Shown here: positions 1 to 7,577 of the stretch, in pieces
Numbering within the stretch: position 1 is the stretch's first letter
Layout of the letters: the number at the start of each line of letters is the position of its first letter
NCBI GenBank assembly: GCA_026392455.1
Contig: JAPLCB010000006.1
Location: forward strand, 62,001 to 126,000
Reading direction: 5' to 3'
DNA length: 64,000 bases
DNA from: Propionibacteriales bacterium
Lineage (GTDB): Bacteria > Actinomycetota > Actinomycetes > Propionibacteriales > Nocardioidaceae
Made by a program: the position numbers and the translations under genes
The notes under the pieces: model-generated
Database searches by the model: none
What the model was told of the DNA's origin: nothing
Seen by the model: only the letters and a program-made list of their open reading frames with translations

Positions 1-1076
1 CGGGCCAGCCAGTCGCGCATCGAGCTCTCCGCCGCCGCCACCAGGTCCACGCCGATCGCGTCGTACACCCGCGCGACCGAGCCGATCGGCTCGCGGACGG
101 CGTCCTCGAAGGCGACGTCGGTGACCAGGCCCGGGTCCGTCCGCGCCCACGCCGCCCGGGTCGCCAGGGCCCGGTCGTTGGTCCACCCCATCCGCCCGAT
201 CCACTCGGACCCGACCCGGTGCAGGTCGACGTGGTCGGAGTGCATGCCGTGCAGGACCGCGTTCAGACTGGCGCCGGAGCCGATCGACTCGACCGGGTCG
301 CGGTGCAGGTGCACCACGTGCAGGTCGGGGAACTGCGCCCGCAGGGTGTCCAGGTAGCCGAGGTGGGCGGGCGTCTTGAGTACCCAGCGACCGATCTCCT
401 CGCCGCGTTGCCGTTTCTGCCACTGCAGCAGCTGGAGCATCTCGTGCAGGTGCCCGTACGCCGGAGCGAAGTCGGCCTGGTCGAGGAACTGCCGGTACGC
501 CGGCAGGTGCGCCCCCGACTCCGGCACGTGCGAGAGGAAGGCGGCGTCCAGGAAGACGATCTCCTCCTCGGCCTCGAGCACGTACATCGGGTGGATCGCG
601 AACAGGTCGGGCATGAACTGCCTCGTCTGCTCCTGGCGGGTCAGCGCCGAGGCGATCCGCGGGTCATCCTCGGCGCTCGGTCCCTGGGAGAACGTGAAGT
701 CCAGTCGCGGCGCCGGGCTGATCACCTCCCACCCGTGGGCGCAGGTGAACCGTCGGTCCGCGGCGAGCAGCCGCTGCATCAGCGTGGTACCGCTGCGCAT
801 CATGCCGACCACCACGACCGGGGCCTGGATGACCTCGTCGGCGATCTCGGGGAACCGTCGCCGCCACTCGGTCGCGCGCAACCGCATCCGCAGGTGGTGC
901 ACCAGCCCGGCGCGGATGATGTGCGCCCCCATCTCGGAGAGGTCCGCGCCGAGGTAGTCCTCGGCGAGCACCCCGAGCGGCTCGGTGAAGGACCAGGGTC
1001 CGAAGTCGTCGAGCGACTCCTTGGTCCGTGCGGCCTCGATCAGGGCAGTTGGCGAGAAGTCCGTACGCAGGTCCAC
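1..1076 (-). CDS. Sulfotransferase family protein (3' end cut by window)
   Basis: This gene reads leftward off the window edge, so its C-terminus is missing (about 358 codons visible). The likely start is the GTG at 1076, giving VDLRTDFSPTALIEAARTK; no earlier start is as well placed before the divergent neighbour. Around residues 88-100 it carries VVVGMMRSGTTLMQRLLAA, the 5'-phosphosulfate-binding P-loop-like motif of the sulfotransferase family (PF13469 type). A later LHRDPVESIGSGASLN segment fits the 3'-phosphate-binding helix. Such proteins move a sulfuryl group from PAPS to hydroxyl or amine acceptors, and the acceptor cannot be told from sequence. It is divergent from the next gene with only about 23 bp between starts. 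Confidence 0.85.
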   Translation of the reverse strand, partial: MDLRTDFSPTALIEAARTKESLDDFGPWSFTEPLGVLAEDYLGADLSEMGAHIIRAGLVHHLRMRLRATEWRRRFPEIADEVIQAPVVVVGMMRSGTTLMQRLLAADRRFTCAHGWEVISPAPRLDFTFSQGPSAEDDPRIASALTRQEQTRQFMPDLFAIHPMYVLEAEEEIVFLDAAFLSHVPESGAHLPAYRQFLDQADFAPAYGHLHEMLQLLQWQKRQRGEEIGRWVLKTPAHLGYLDTLRAQFPDLHVVHLHRDPVESIGSGASLNAVLHGMHSDHVDLHRVGSEWIGRMGWTNDRALATRAAWARTDPGLVTDVAFEDAVREPIGSVARVYDAIGVDLVAAAESSMRDWLA

Positions 1077-1099
1077 GCGCGAAACCTATGCTCCCGACC

Positions 1100-1543
1100 A
1101 TGGACAGTGCGCGCAAGATCGAGAATCTGCTCTACACCTACGCCGAGCGGATCGACGCCGGTGACCTCGACGGGGTCGCCGAGCTGTTCACCCACGCCAC
1201 CATCTTCGGGCAGGAGAACGGCCCGCCGGAGACCCAGTTCGTGGGGAAGGAGGGCGCCGCGAAGATGTACGGGATGTCGACCCGTCTCTACGAGGACGAC
1301 GGGACCCCGAAGACCAAGCACATCACCACGAACGCGATCATCACGGTCGACGACGAGGCCGGGACGGCTACCTGTCGCTCGTACTACTGCGTCGTCCAGG
1401 CGACCCCGGCGCTGCCGCTGCAACCGATCATCGCCGGTCGCTACCACGACACCTTCCAGGTCGTCGAGGGTCAGTGGTGGTTCGCGACCCGGACCTTGTT
1501 CGTGGACCTGATGGGGGACCTCAGCCAGCACCTCAAGTGGTAG
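1100..1543 (+). CDS. SnoaL-like / NTF2-fold protein
   Basis: A 147-residue protein starting MDSARKIENLLYTYAERIDAG. An ATG four codons upstream (1088) is an alternative start. The N-terminal helix, DAGDLDGVAELF segment, and later alternating strands (ITVDDEAGTATCRSYYCVVQ, GRYHDTFQVVEGQWWFATR) are typical of the SnoaL_4/nuclear transport factor 2 fold, a cone-shaped barrel used by small isomerases, hydrolases and ring-hydroxylating dioxygenase beta subunits. No catalytic residues are diagnostic, so the substrate is unknown. It stands alone between a divergent sulfotransferase and a convergent LytR_C gene, whose stop lies 3 bp downstream. Confidence 0.75.
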   Translation: MDSARKIENLLYTYAERIDAGDLDGVAELFTHATIFGQENGPPETQFVGKEGAAKMYGMSTRLYEDDGTPKTKHITTNAIITVDDEAGTATCRSYYCVVQATPALPLQPIIAGRYHDTFQVVEGQWWFATRTLFVDLMGDLSQHLKW

Positions 1544-1546
1544 CGG

Positions 1547-2089
1547 CTACTCGCAGGTGACGACCGGCTCCGGCAGCTTGATCCGCCGCGGGGCGCCGGC
1601 CTTCAGAGCCCGGAACTTGTCCCCGATGATCACGTTGACGCCCGGACCCAGGAGGTCCTTCTCGTCGTCGACCACGATCTTCGCGCTCTTGCCGAAGCTG
1701 AGCGCGACCAGCTTTGCCTTGGTGGTGTCGGTCGCCTTGGCGTGGATCTCGGCGAAGGGCACCTCGGCGTCGCTGGCGTTGCCGATCGCCCCGGGCTGGA
1801 AGTTCCGGTTCTCGAGCAGGTTCAGGGTCGCGGTCGCGCGGCCCTTCTTCTTGCCGGCGTTGTAGACGCTGACCACGACCTGGTCGGAGCGCAGGTCCTC
1901 GACCTTGATGGCCACCTGGCCGGCCCCGCAGGTGACCACGTCGTCGACGACCGGGGTCACCGCGACCGGATCGTCCTCGATCGGTGCGGTGGCGGCGTTG
2001 AAGCCCCAGACCGCCATCACCACCACGATCACGGCCGTCACGGCCAGGGACCCTGCGGCCACGTTCCGCTGAGGGCGGGTGGCACTCAC
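1547..2089 (-). CDS. Membrane-anchored LytR C-terminal-domain protein
   Basis: A 180-residue protein. GTG at 2089 overlaps the stop of the upstream gene as GTGA, so the two are translationally coupled. Residues about 11-32 form a single hydrophobic helix (AVTAVIVVVMAVWGF), giving an N-in, C-out topology. The C-terminal part has the pattern VEDLRSDQVVVSVYNAG and later EIHAKATDTTKAKLVALSFG, the LytR_C fold (PF13399) usually found behind LytR-CpsA-Psr ligases. Here the ligase domain is absent, so it is probably an extracytoplasmic cell-envelope accessory protein. Exact role unknown. It is convergent with the SnoaL-like gene. Confidence 0.75.
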   Translation of the reverse strand: MSATRPQRNVAAGSLAVTAVIVVVMAVWGFNAATAPIEDDPVAVTPVVDDVVTCGAGQVAIKVEDLRSDQVVVSVYNAGKKKGRATATLNLLENRNFQPGAIGNASDAEVPFAEIHAKATDTTKAKLVALSFGKSAKIVVDDEKDLLGPGVNVIIGDKFRALKAGAPRRIKLPEPVVTCE

Positions 2090-2382
2090 GCCCGGGCCTC
2101 GAACACCCGGGCATGGACGACGTGCCGCTGCTGCAGCGCGGCCCGCAGGGCCCGGTGCAGCCCGTCCTCGAGGTAGAGCTCGTCGTGCCACTGCACGACG
2201 TGGGCGAACAGGTCGCCGAAGAAGGTCGAGTCCTCGTCGAGCAGGAGGGCCAGCTGGAGGGTGTCCTTGGTCGTGACGAGCTCGTCGAGTCGCACCGGGC
2301 GTGGAGGCAGCGCAGCCCAGTCCCGAGGACCCAGCTCGTGGGCCGGGTACGGGCGCCCGTCACCGATGCGCTTGAAGATCAT
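2086..2382 (-). CDS. VapB-family antitoxin-like conserved actinobacterial protein
   Basis: A 98-residue protein starting MIFKRIGDGRPYP. The middle contains VRLDELVTTKDTLQL and DSTFFGDLFAHVVQWHDELY, and the end LEDGLHRALRAALQQRHVVHARV. I recall this family as widespread in actinobacteria and commonly labelled VapB-type antitoxin. However, no PIN-domain toxin lies next to it, so the toxin-antitoxin role is not supported by context. It leads a two-gene unit with the LytR_C gene (4-bp overlap) and is divergent from the HerA-like ATPase (start codons about 60 bp apart). Confidence 0.6.
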   Translation of the reverse strand: MIFKRIGDGRPYPAHELGPRDWAALPPRPVRLDELVTTKDTLQLALLLDEDSTFFGDLFAHVVQWHDELYLEDGLHRALRAALQQRHVVHARVFEARA

Positions 2383-2442
2383 TCGGTCATCATAGGAAAG
2401 GGCCCCAGGTTTCCCGTGTTCGACGGGCTTAGAGTCCCTCCC

Positions 2443-3999
2443 ATGGCAGAAGAGACGATCAGCTCGGTGGTGGCGGCGGGGTACCAGTTCGAGGGACCCG
2501 CGTTGGAGCTCGGGGGCCTGATGCTGGCGGCCGACCAGCTCTCGGAGGTGCCGATCCGGATCCCGCTGAGCATGGTGAACCGGCACGGCCTGGTCGCCGG
2601 GGCCACCGGCACCGGCAAGACGAAGACCCTGCAGCTCCTCGCCGAGCAGCTCAGCGCAGCCGGGGTCCCGGTCTTCGCCGCCGACATCAAGGGCGATCTC
2701 TCCGGGCTCTCCACCTTCGGCGAGGGCGGCGAGAAGATCACGGCCCGTGCCGCGTCGGTCGGTCAGACCTGGAAGGCCACCGCGTTCCCGGTCGAGTTCT
2801 TCGCCCTGGGCGGCGAGGGGACCGGGATCCCGCTCCGGGTCACGATGAGCGCCTTCGGGCCGACCCTGCTCAGCAAGGTCCTCGGGCTCAACGACACCCA
2901 GGAGTCCTGCCTGGGCCTGATCTTCCACTACGCCGACAACGCCGGGCTGGCGCTGCTGGACCTGGCGGACCTGCGCGAGGTGGTCAAGTACCTGGTCTCC
3001 GACGAGGGCAAGCCGGAATTGAAGGACCTCGGCGGGCTCTCGGCGGCGACCGCGGGCGTGATCCTGCGTGAACTGATCGCCTTCTCCGACCAGGGTGCCG
3101 ACGCGTTCTTCGGCGAGCCCGAGTTCGACTGCCGGGACTTCCTGCGGTTCACCGGTTCTGGCAAGGGCCTGATCAACCTGGTCGAGCTGCCGAACCTCCA
3201 GGACCGGCCGGCGGTGTTCTCGACGTTCCTGATGTGGCTGCTCGCGGACCTGTTCCACGACCTGCCCGAGGTGGGCGACATCGAGAAGCCGAAGCTGGTG
3301 TTCTTCTTCGACGAGGCGCACCTGCTCTTCAAGGATGCCTCGAAGGACTTCCTGGGGTCGATCGCCCAGACCGTCCGGTTGATCCGGTCCAAGGGGGTCG
3401 GCATCTTCTTCGTGACCCAGTCGCCGACCGATGTGCCCGAGGAGGTGCTGGCTCAGCTCGGCTCGCGGATCCAGCACCAGCTGCGGGCGCACACGCCGAA
3501 CGACGCCAAGGCGCTGAAGGCGACGGTGAACACCTATCCGACCAGCGAGTACGCCGACCTCGGCGAGGTGATCACGTCGCTCGGGATCGGTGAGGCCGTG
3601 GTGACGGTGATGAACGAGCGCGGCGCCCCGACCCCGGTGGCATGGACCCGGCTACGGGCGCCGGAGTCGTTGATGGGGACGGCGGACCCGGCCGCGATGG
3701 CCGCGGCGGTGGCGGCCTCGGCCCTCGGGCCCAAGTACGCGACAGCGGTCGACCGCGAGTCCGCCCGGGAGCAGCTCGGGGCCAGGCTGACCGCCGGCGC
3801 GGAGAAAGCTTCCGCCGAGGCAGCCCCGCAGGCCCCCGTTCCGCAGCCTCCCGCACCGAAGGCCCCGGCCCCGCGGACGCGTGCCGGCAAGGACAAGGGC
3901 ATCGTCGAGGAGGTGGTCACCTCGACCACCTTCCGCCAGGTTCTGCGGACCGCCGCCCGGGAGATCGTGCGCGGGGCGTTCAAGACCGGCCGTCGCTGA
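2443..3999 (+). CDS. HerA-like ATPase (DUF853 family)
   Basis: A 518-residue protein; ATG at 2443 starts MAEETISSVVAAGYQFEGP. The Walker A motif is GATGTGKTKTLQLLAEQL (about residues 53-70) followed by the Walker B stretch KLVFFFDEAHLLF. A sensor region FFVTQSPTDVPEEVLAQLGSR follows. This layout and length match the DUF853 (YjgR) branch of HerA/FtsK-like ATPases, thought to be ring-shaped translocases acting on DNA or proteins. The Ala/Pro-rich linker near residue 460 before a short basic tail is typical. Cytoplasmic. No HerA nuclease partner (NurA) is nearby, so DNA end resection is not implied. Confidence 0.9.
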   Translation: MAEETISSVVAAGYQFEGPALELGGLMLAADQLSEVPIRIPLSMVNRHGLVAGATGTGKTKTLQLLAEQLSAAGVPVFAADIKGDLSGLSTFGEGGEKITARAASVGQTWKATAFPVEFFALGGEGTGIPLRVTMSAFGPTLLSKVLGLNDTQESCLGLIFHYADNAGLALLDLADLREVVKYLVSDEGKPELKDLGGLSAATAGVILRELIAFSDQGADAFFGEPEFDCRDFLRFTGSGKGLINLVELPNLQDRPAVFSTFLMWLLADLFHDLPEVGDIEKPKLVFFFDEAHLLFKDASKDFLGSIAQTVRLIRSKGVGIFFVTQSPTDVPEEVLAQLGSRIQHQLRAHTPNDAKALKATVNTYPTSEYADLGEVITSLGIGEAVVTVMNERGAPTPVAWTRLRAPESLMGTADPAAMAAAVAASALGPKYATAVDRESAREQLGARLTAGAEKASAEAAPQAPVPQPPAPKAPAPRTRAGKDKGIVEEVVTSTTFRQVLRTAAREIVRGAFKTGRR

Positions 4000-4013
4000 G
4001 ATATCGCACGCCT

Positions 4014-4031
4014 GTAGGAGGATTCTCCTAC
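4014..4031 (+). terminator. Short hairpin after the HerA-like gene
   Basis: A perfect 7-bp inverted repeat GTAGGAG / CTCCTAC with a 4-nt loop lies 15 bp after the ATPase stop codon. No U tract follows, so it is only a weak candidate terminator or mRNA-end stabiliser. Just after it sits a partial palindrome TTGACAGACGTTCAA (4042-4056) in front of the next operon, which could be a regulator site. Confidence 0.35.
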
Positions 4032-4076
4032 GACGGGCCTATTGACAGACGTTCAACGAGCCACCACGGTGGGTAC

Positions 4077-4991
4077 ATGACTCACCTGTCCGCCCATGCC
4101 TCCAGCGTCACCTCCGCCGACGGGACCCGGATCGCCGTCTTCGAGTCCGGGAACCCCAAGGGCCCGGTGCTCGTCGCCGTCCACGGGTACCCCGACAACC
4201 ACACGGTCTGGGACGGCATCGCCGGCGAGCTCGGCGACCGCTACCGCGTGATCACCTACGACGTCCGCGGGGCCGGCGCCTCCGACAAGCCGACGGCCAG
4301 GTCGGCGTACCGGATGGACCGGCTCACCGAGGACTTCGCTGCGGTGATCGACGCCGTCAGCCCGGACGTGCCGGTGCACCTGCTGGCGCACGACTGGGGG
4401 GCCATCCAGTCCTGGGCTCCGGTCTCGGACCCGGCCTTCGTCGGCCGGATCGCCAGCCACACCTCGATCTCCGGCCCGTCGATGGACTACTGCGGGATGT
4501 GGTTCCGCGACCGCAGCCACGTCGGCGCCTCGTTGAGCCAGCTGCTGCACTCGTACTACATGTTCCTGTTCCAGATCCCGAAGCTCCCCGAGAAGATCGT
4601 CAGTCTCGGGTTCGTCGAGAAGGGCATCACCCGGGTCGAGCTGCTCGGCCGTGACGACGCGGAGACCGCCAGCCCTGTGGTCCGTGCTGTGCCGGACAAG
4701 ACCAACGGGATCAACCTCTACCGCGCGAACGTCCTGCAACGGGTGACCCGACCCAGGCCCCGGCGGACGTTCGTCCCGACCCAGGTCCTCGCGCCGGTGG
4801 ACGACCCGTTCGCCACCGTACGGATCGCCACCGAGGCACCGGTCCCGTACGTCGACGACCTGACCGTCACCGAGATCCCGGGGAGCCACTGGGTGGTGAC
4901 CGCTCGTCCGGACCTGGTCGCGATCCACGTCCACGACTTCATCGAGGCGAAGACGGGACCGGAGCTCGGGAAGCGGAAGGCCCGCCGATGA
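4077..4991 (+). CDS. Alpha/beta hydrolase, epoxide-hydrolase type
   Basis: A 304-residue protein starting MTHLSAHASSVTSADGTRI. It has the oxyanion-loop motif HGYPDN (residues 36-41) and the nucleophile elbow HLLAHDWGAI. There Asp106 takes the place of the usual serine, as in epoxide hydrolases and haloalkane dehalogenases. The C-terminal GSHWVV supplies the catalytic histidine. The sequence resembles the hydrolase half of mycobacterial EphD, here without the reductase half. It is the first gene of a three-gene operon: its stop overlaps the next start as ATGA (4988-4991). Likely substrate is a lipid epoxide or similar, which is an inference from the Asp nucleophile and partners. Confidence 0.8.
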   Translation: MTHLSAHASSVTSADGTRIAVFESGNPKGPVLVAVHGYPDNHTVWDGIAGELGDRYRVITYDVRGAGASDKPTARSAYRMDRLTEDFAAVIDAVSPDVPVHLLAHDWGAIQSWAPVSDPAFVGRIASHTSISGPSMDYCGMWFRDRSHVGASLSQLLHSYYMFLFQIPKLPEKIVSLGFVEKGITRVELLGRDDAETASPVVRAVPDKTNGINLYRANVLQRVTRPRPRRTFVPTQVLAPVDDPFATVRIATEAPVPYVDDLTVTEIPGSHWVVTARPDLVAIHVHDFIEAKTGPELGKRKARR

Positions 4992-5917
4992 CCGCCGTGG
5001 AGAACCTCCCGGACAAGGTCGTCCTGCGGGCCCGCGAGGTGCGCTTCGACTGGACCGGCCTCAAGCCCGCGTTCATCCCGAACGAACCGTTCGTCTCGCA
5101 CCTGCTCAACGTGCTGCACATCCTGCTTCCCGAGGGTGAGCGCTGGTTCGTGAAGATCTTCAGCGAGGCGTTGCCCCTGATCAAGGACGACGAGCTCCGC
5201 GAGGACGTGATCGGCTTCATCGGCCAGGAGGGCATGCACGCGCACGCCCACCAGCTGGTCCAGGACTACTTCGCCGAGCAGGGCATGGACAACCGGCCCT
5301 ACGTCCGCGACATCGAGTTCATGTTCCAGCGTCTCCTGGGTGACCGGAAGCTCGAGGGCAAGAAGAAGGAGGAGTGGCTGATCGAGCGGCTCGCCGTCGT
5401 CGCCGCCGTCGAGCACGTCACCGCCTTCCTCGGCAACTGGGTCCTCAACACCCCGGCCCTCGACGAGGCCGGTGGCGATCCCCGGATGCTGGACCTGCTG
5501 CGCTGGCACGGCGCCGAGGAGGTCGAGCACCGGGCGGTGGCCTACGACGTCTTCATGCACGTCGACGGCCGCTACTTCCGCCGGGTGCGCACCTACGCGG
5601 TCGGCGGGGTGGTGCTGCTCTGGCTCTTCTTCCGCGGGGTGAAGCACCTGATGAAGGCGGACCCGTCGGTGACGGGCAAGCCGCACTGGTGGAGCCTGAT
5701 CCGCAGCAAGCGCAAGGGGATGACGCCGGGCTACCTCGACCTGCTCCGCTGGTCGCTGCGGTACTTCAGCCGGAAGTACCACCCGGCTCACGAAGGGTCG
5801 ACCGCTCAGGCGGTGGCCTACCTGGCGCAGTCGCCGGCGGCCCTGGCGGCCGATAACCTGGCGGCCGACGCAGTGGCGACTGGGTCGTCCGATCCGGGCC
5901 ACGGCCTTGCCAGCTGA
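4988..5917 (+). CDS. PF10118-type 'metal-dependent hydrolase', putative diiron membrane protein
   Basis: A 309-residue protein matching in composition and motifs the predicted metal-dependent hydrolase family PF10118. The visible metal ligands form a ferritin-like diiron pattern: Glu51, Glu81-x2-His84 (EGMHAHAH), Glu142 (AAVEHVTA) and Glu178-x2-His181 (AEEVEHRAV). A hydrophobic segment near residues 203-216 suggests peripheral or single-pass membrane association. The start overlaps the upstream hydrolase stop, and the stop overlaps the downstream reductase start. The pairing with a reductase suggests redox chemistry such as hydroxylation or desaturation rather than hydrolysis; this is inference. 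The ligand pattern is seen directly. Confidence 0.75.
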   Translation: MTAVENLPDKVVLRAREVRFDWTGLKPAFIPNEPFVSHLLNVLHILLPEGERWFVKIFSEALPLIKDDELREDVIGFIGQEGMHAHAHQLVQDYFAEQGMDNRPYVRDIEFMFQRLLGDRKLEGKKKEEWLIERLAVVAAVEHVTAFLGNWVLNTPALDEAGGDPRMLDLLRWHGAEEVEHRAVAYDVFMHVDGRYFRRVRTYAVGGVVLLWLFFRGVKHLMKADPSVTGKPHWWSLIRSKRKGMTPGYLDLLRWSLRYFSRKYHPAHEGSTAQAVAYLAQSPAALAADNLAADAVATGSSDPGHGLAS

Positions 5918-7004
5918 CCCGCAGCTCGAAGCCGAACGCCTCCACGAGGACTTCCGGGCGAACCCGCCCTCGCGGAGCATGCGGGTCCTCGGCGTGATCG
6001 TGGCGGCGTACGAGAAGGCCTCGGGCCTGTCGGGCACCTTCCGGCCTGACATCGTCGAGGTGCGTCGCACCCTGGACGTCGTCGTGGACGACATCACCGA
6101 GGAGGCCGGCGGTGTCCGCAGCCTCCGGCTGGTGGCGGCCGACGGTGCGGACCTTCCCGGGTGGCACCCCGGCGCGCACGTCGACGTCGTGCTGCCGTCG
6201 GGCAGGCAGCGCCAGTACTCCCTGACCGGGTCGCCCCGCGCCCACGACCACTACCGGATCGCGGTCCGGGCGATCCCGCTCGAGCACGGTGGCGGGGGAG
6301 GGTCCCTGGAGGTGCACTCCCTGGAGGTCGGCCAACCGCTGACCCTGCGCGGACCGCGCAACGCCTTCCCGTTCATCGGCGTCGACCACTACCTCTTCGT
6401 GGCCGGCGGCATCGGGATCACCCCGATCCGGCCGATGCTGTACGACGCCATCGAGCGCGGTGCGGACTGGCAGTTCGTCTACACCGGTCGGGACCGGGGA
6501 TCGATGCCGTTCCTGGCCGAGCTGACCGAGCTCGCCGCGGCGTACCCGGACCGGGTGCACCTGCGTCCCGACGACGAGTTCGGCGTCCCGACGGGGGCGG
6601 CGATCCTGGACTACGCGCCGGACGGGGCTGCGCTCTACACCTGCGGGCCGCCGCCGATGATCGAGGCGATCCGGGGGATGATCCCGGCCGAGAACATCGC
6701 GACCCTGCACTACGAACGGTTCTCGCCGCCGCCGGTGGTCGGTGGCGAACCGTTCACCGTGGTCCTGGCTCGCAGCGGCCACGTGGTCCCGGTCGCCGAG
6801 GACCAGAGCGCACTGTCGGCGATCCGCGCGGTGCTGCCGGACGTCGCCTACTCCTGCCAGCAGGGTTACTGCGGAACCTGCCCGGTCGCGCTGATCGGCG
6901 GGGAGGTCGACCATCGCGACCGGTGCCTGACCGCGGCGCAGCAGGAGAGCAGGATGACGATCTGCGTCAGCCGCGGTGTCGGCCGGGTGACGCTGGACCT
7001 CTGA
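5907..7004 (+). CDS. PDR/VanB-type oxidoreductase with C-terminal 2Fe-2S ferredoxin domain
   Basis: A 365-residue flavin reductase-ferredoxin fusion. The flavin-binding motif is RQYSLTGSP, the nucleotide-binding region GGIGITPIRPM and TCGPPPMIEAI, and the plant-type 2Fe-2S cluster is CQQGYCGTCP with a fourth Cys about 30 residues later (DRCLT). The N-terminus (residues 1-35) precedes the flavin domain. The only start that keeps the full N-terminus is TTG at 5907, inside the previous gene; the next is ATG at 5980. It moves electrons from NAD(P)H to a one-electron acceptor, most plausibly the diiron-like protein encoded just upstream. Confidence 0.85.
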   Translation: MPADPQLEAERLHEDFRANPPSRSMRVLGVIVAAYEKASGLSGTFRPDIVEVRRTLDVVVDDITEEAGGVRSLRLVAADGADLPGWHPGAHVDVVLPSGRQRQYSLTGSPRAHDHYRIAVRAIPLEHGGGGGSLEVHSLEVGQPLTLRGPRNAFPFIGVDHYLFVAGGIGITPIRPMLYDAIERGADWQFVYTGRDRGSMPFLAELTELAAAYPDRVHLRPDDEFGVPTGAAILDYAPDGAALYTCGPPPMIEAIRGMIPAENIATLHYERFSPPPVVGGEPFTVVLARSGHVVPVAEDQSALSAIRAVLPDVAYSCQQGYCGTCPVALIGGEVDHRDRCLTAAQQESRMTICVSRGVGRVTLDL

Positions 7005-7005
7005 G

Positions 7006-7047
7006 GGTTTCGAGGCGGTCGCAGACCGACCGCACCTCAACCAGCAG
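7006..7047 (+). repeat. Dispersed repeat, copy A
   Basis: Starts 1 bp after the reductase stop codon: GGTTTCGAGGC, a 15-nt self-complementary middle (GGTCGCAGACCGACC), then GCACCTCAACCAGCAG. The same two end blocks recur at 52436-52478 (inverted) and 58873-58938, with a different middle each time. Confidence 0.7.
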
Positions 7048-7061
7048 TCGCTGGAAAACGA

Positions 7062-7102
7062 AAGAACCTCTGAGTCCCTGGGAGGAGGTCTCAGAGGTTC
7101 TT
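7062..7102. terminator. Strong bidirectional terminator hairpin
   Basis: A perfect 13-bp inverted repeat AAGAACCTCTGAG / CTCAGAGGTTCTT with a 15-nt loop sits between the convergent reductase gene and the small membrane protein gene. The A-rich left side and T-rich right side allow use on both strands. Confidence 0.8.
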
Positions 7103-7118
7103 CGGGGAGGGGAGGGAA

Positions 7119-7421
7119 TCAGAGGGCGACCCGCACCGGGACCCGGCTGCCGGTCTCGCGCAGTGCGCTGCGCAGGATCGTGTCGCGGTGGCCGAGGTCC
7201 TCGGTCTCCAGCGCGGCGACGATGGCGAACTGCAGGTTGGTGGAGTCGGTGTGCGCGTTCAGGGCGGCGCCGCGCCAGTCGGTGTCGGGGGCGTTGTCGG
7301 CGCTGCTGATGGTGATCGGGGAGACCCGACCGACCGACGGAAGCACGGACTGGCTGGCTTCCATCAGGACGACGGCGCAGGCGGCGGAGATGAGGACGAG
7401 TCCCAGAGCGATTACCAGCAT
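7119..7421 (-). CDS. Small secreted or membrane-anchored hypothetical protein
   Basis: A 100-residue protein starting MLVIALGLVLISAACAVVLM, a strong N-terminal hydrophobic helix that could be a signal anchor; the Cys at position 15 is not in a clear lipobox. A GGAGGCC ribosome-binding site precedes the ATG at 7421. The rest (NLQFAIVAALETEDLGHRD) is polar and has no motif I recognise. It is divergent from the F420-type oxidoreductase gene and ends at the bidirectional hairpin. Function unknown. Confidence 0.55.
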   Translation of the reverse strand: MLVIALGLVLISAACAVVLMEASQSVLPSVGRVSPITISSADNAPDTDWRGAALNAHTDSTNLQFAIVAALETEDLGHRDTILRSALRETGSRVPVRVAL

Positions 7422-7577
7422 GTCGGCCTCCCAGCCTCGGTCTCCGCGTCTCTCGCGGTGGTCTGACCTGAATAACGAGGCGGATACGGCCGGGTTACGG
7501 CTTTTCTCACGATTTGTCCGGAACTTTCGGACGGTACCCTCGCTCGACCGAGGCTCAACGAATCGAGCGGGAGCGGC

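Noticed and set aside
2086-2382. Complete type II toxin-antitoxin pair
   Set aside because: Only the VapB-like gene is present. The overlapping neighbour is a membrane LytR_C protein, not a PIN-domain toxin.
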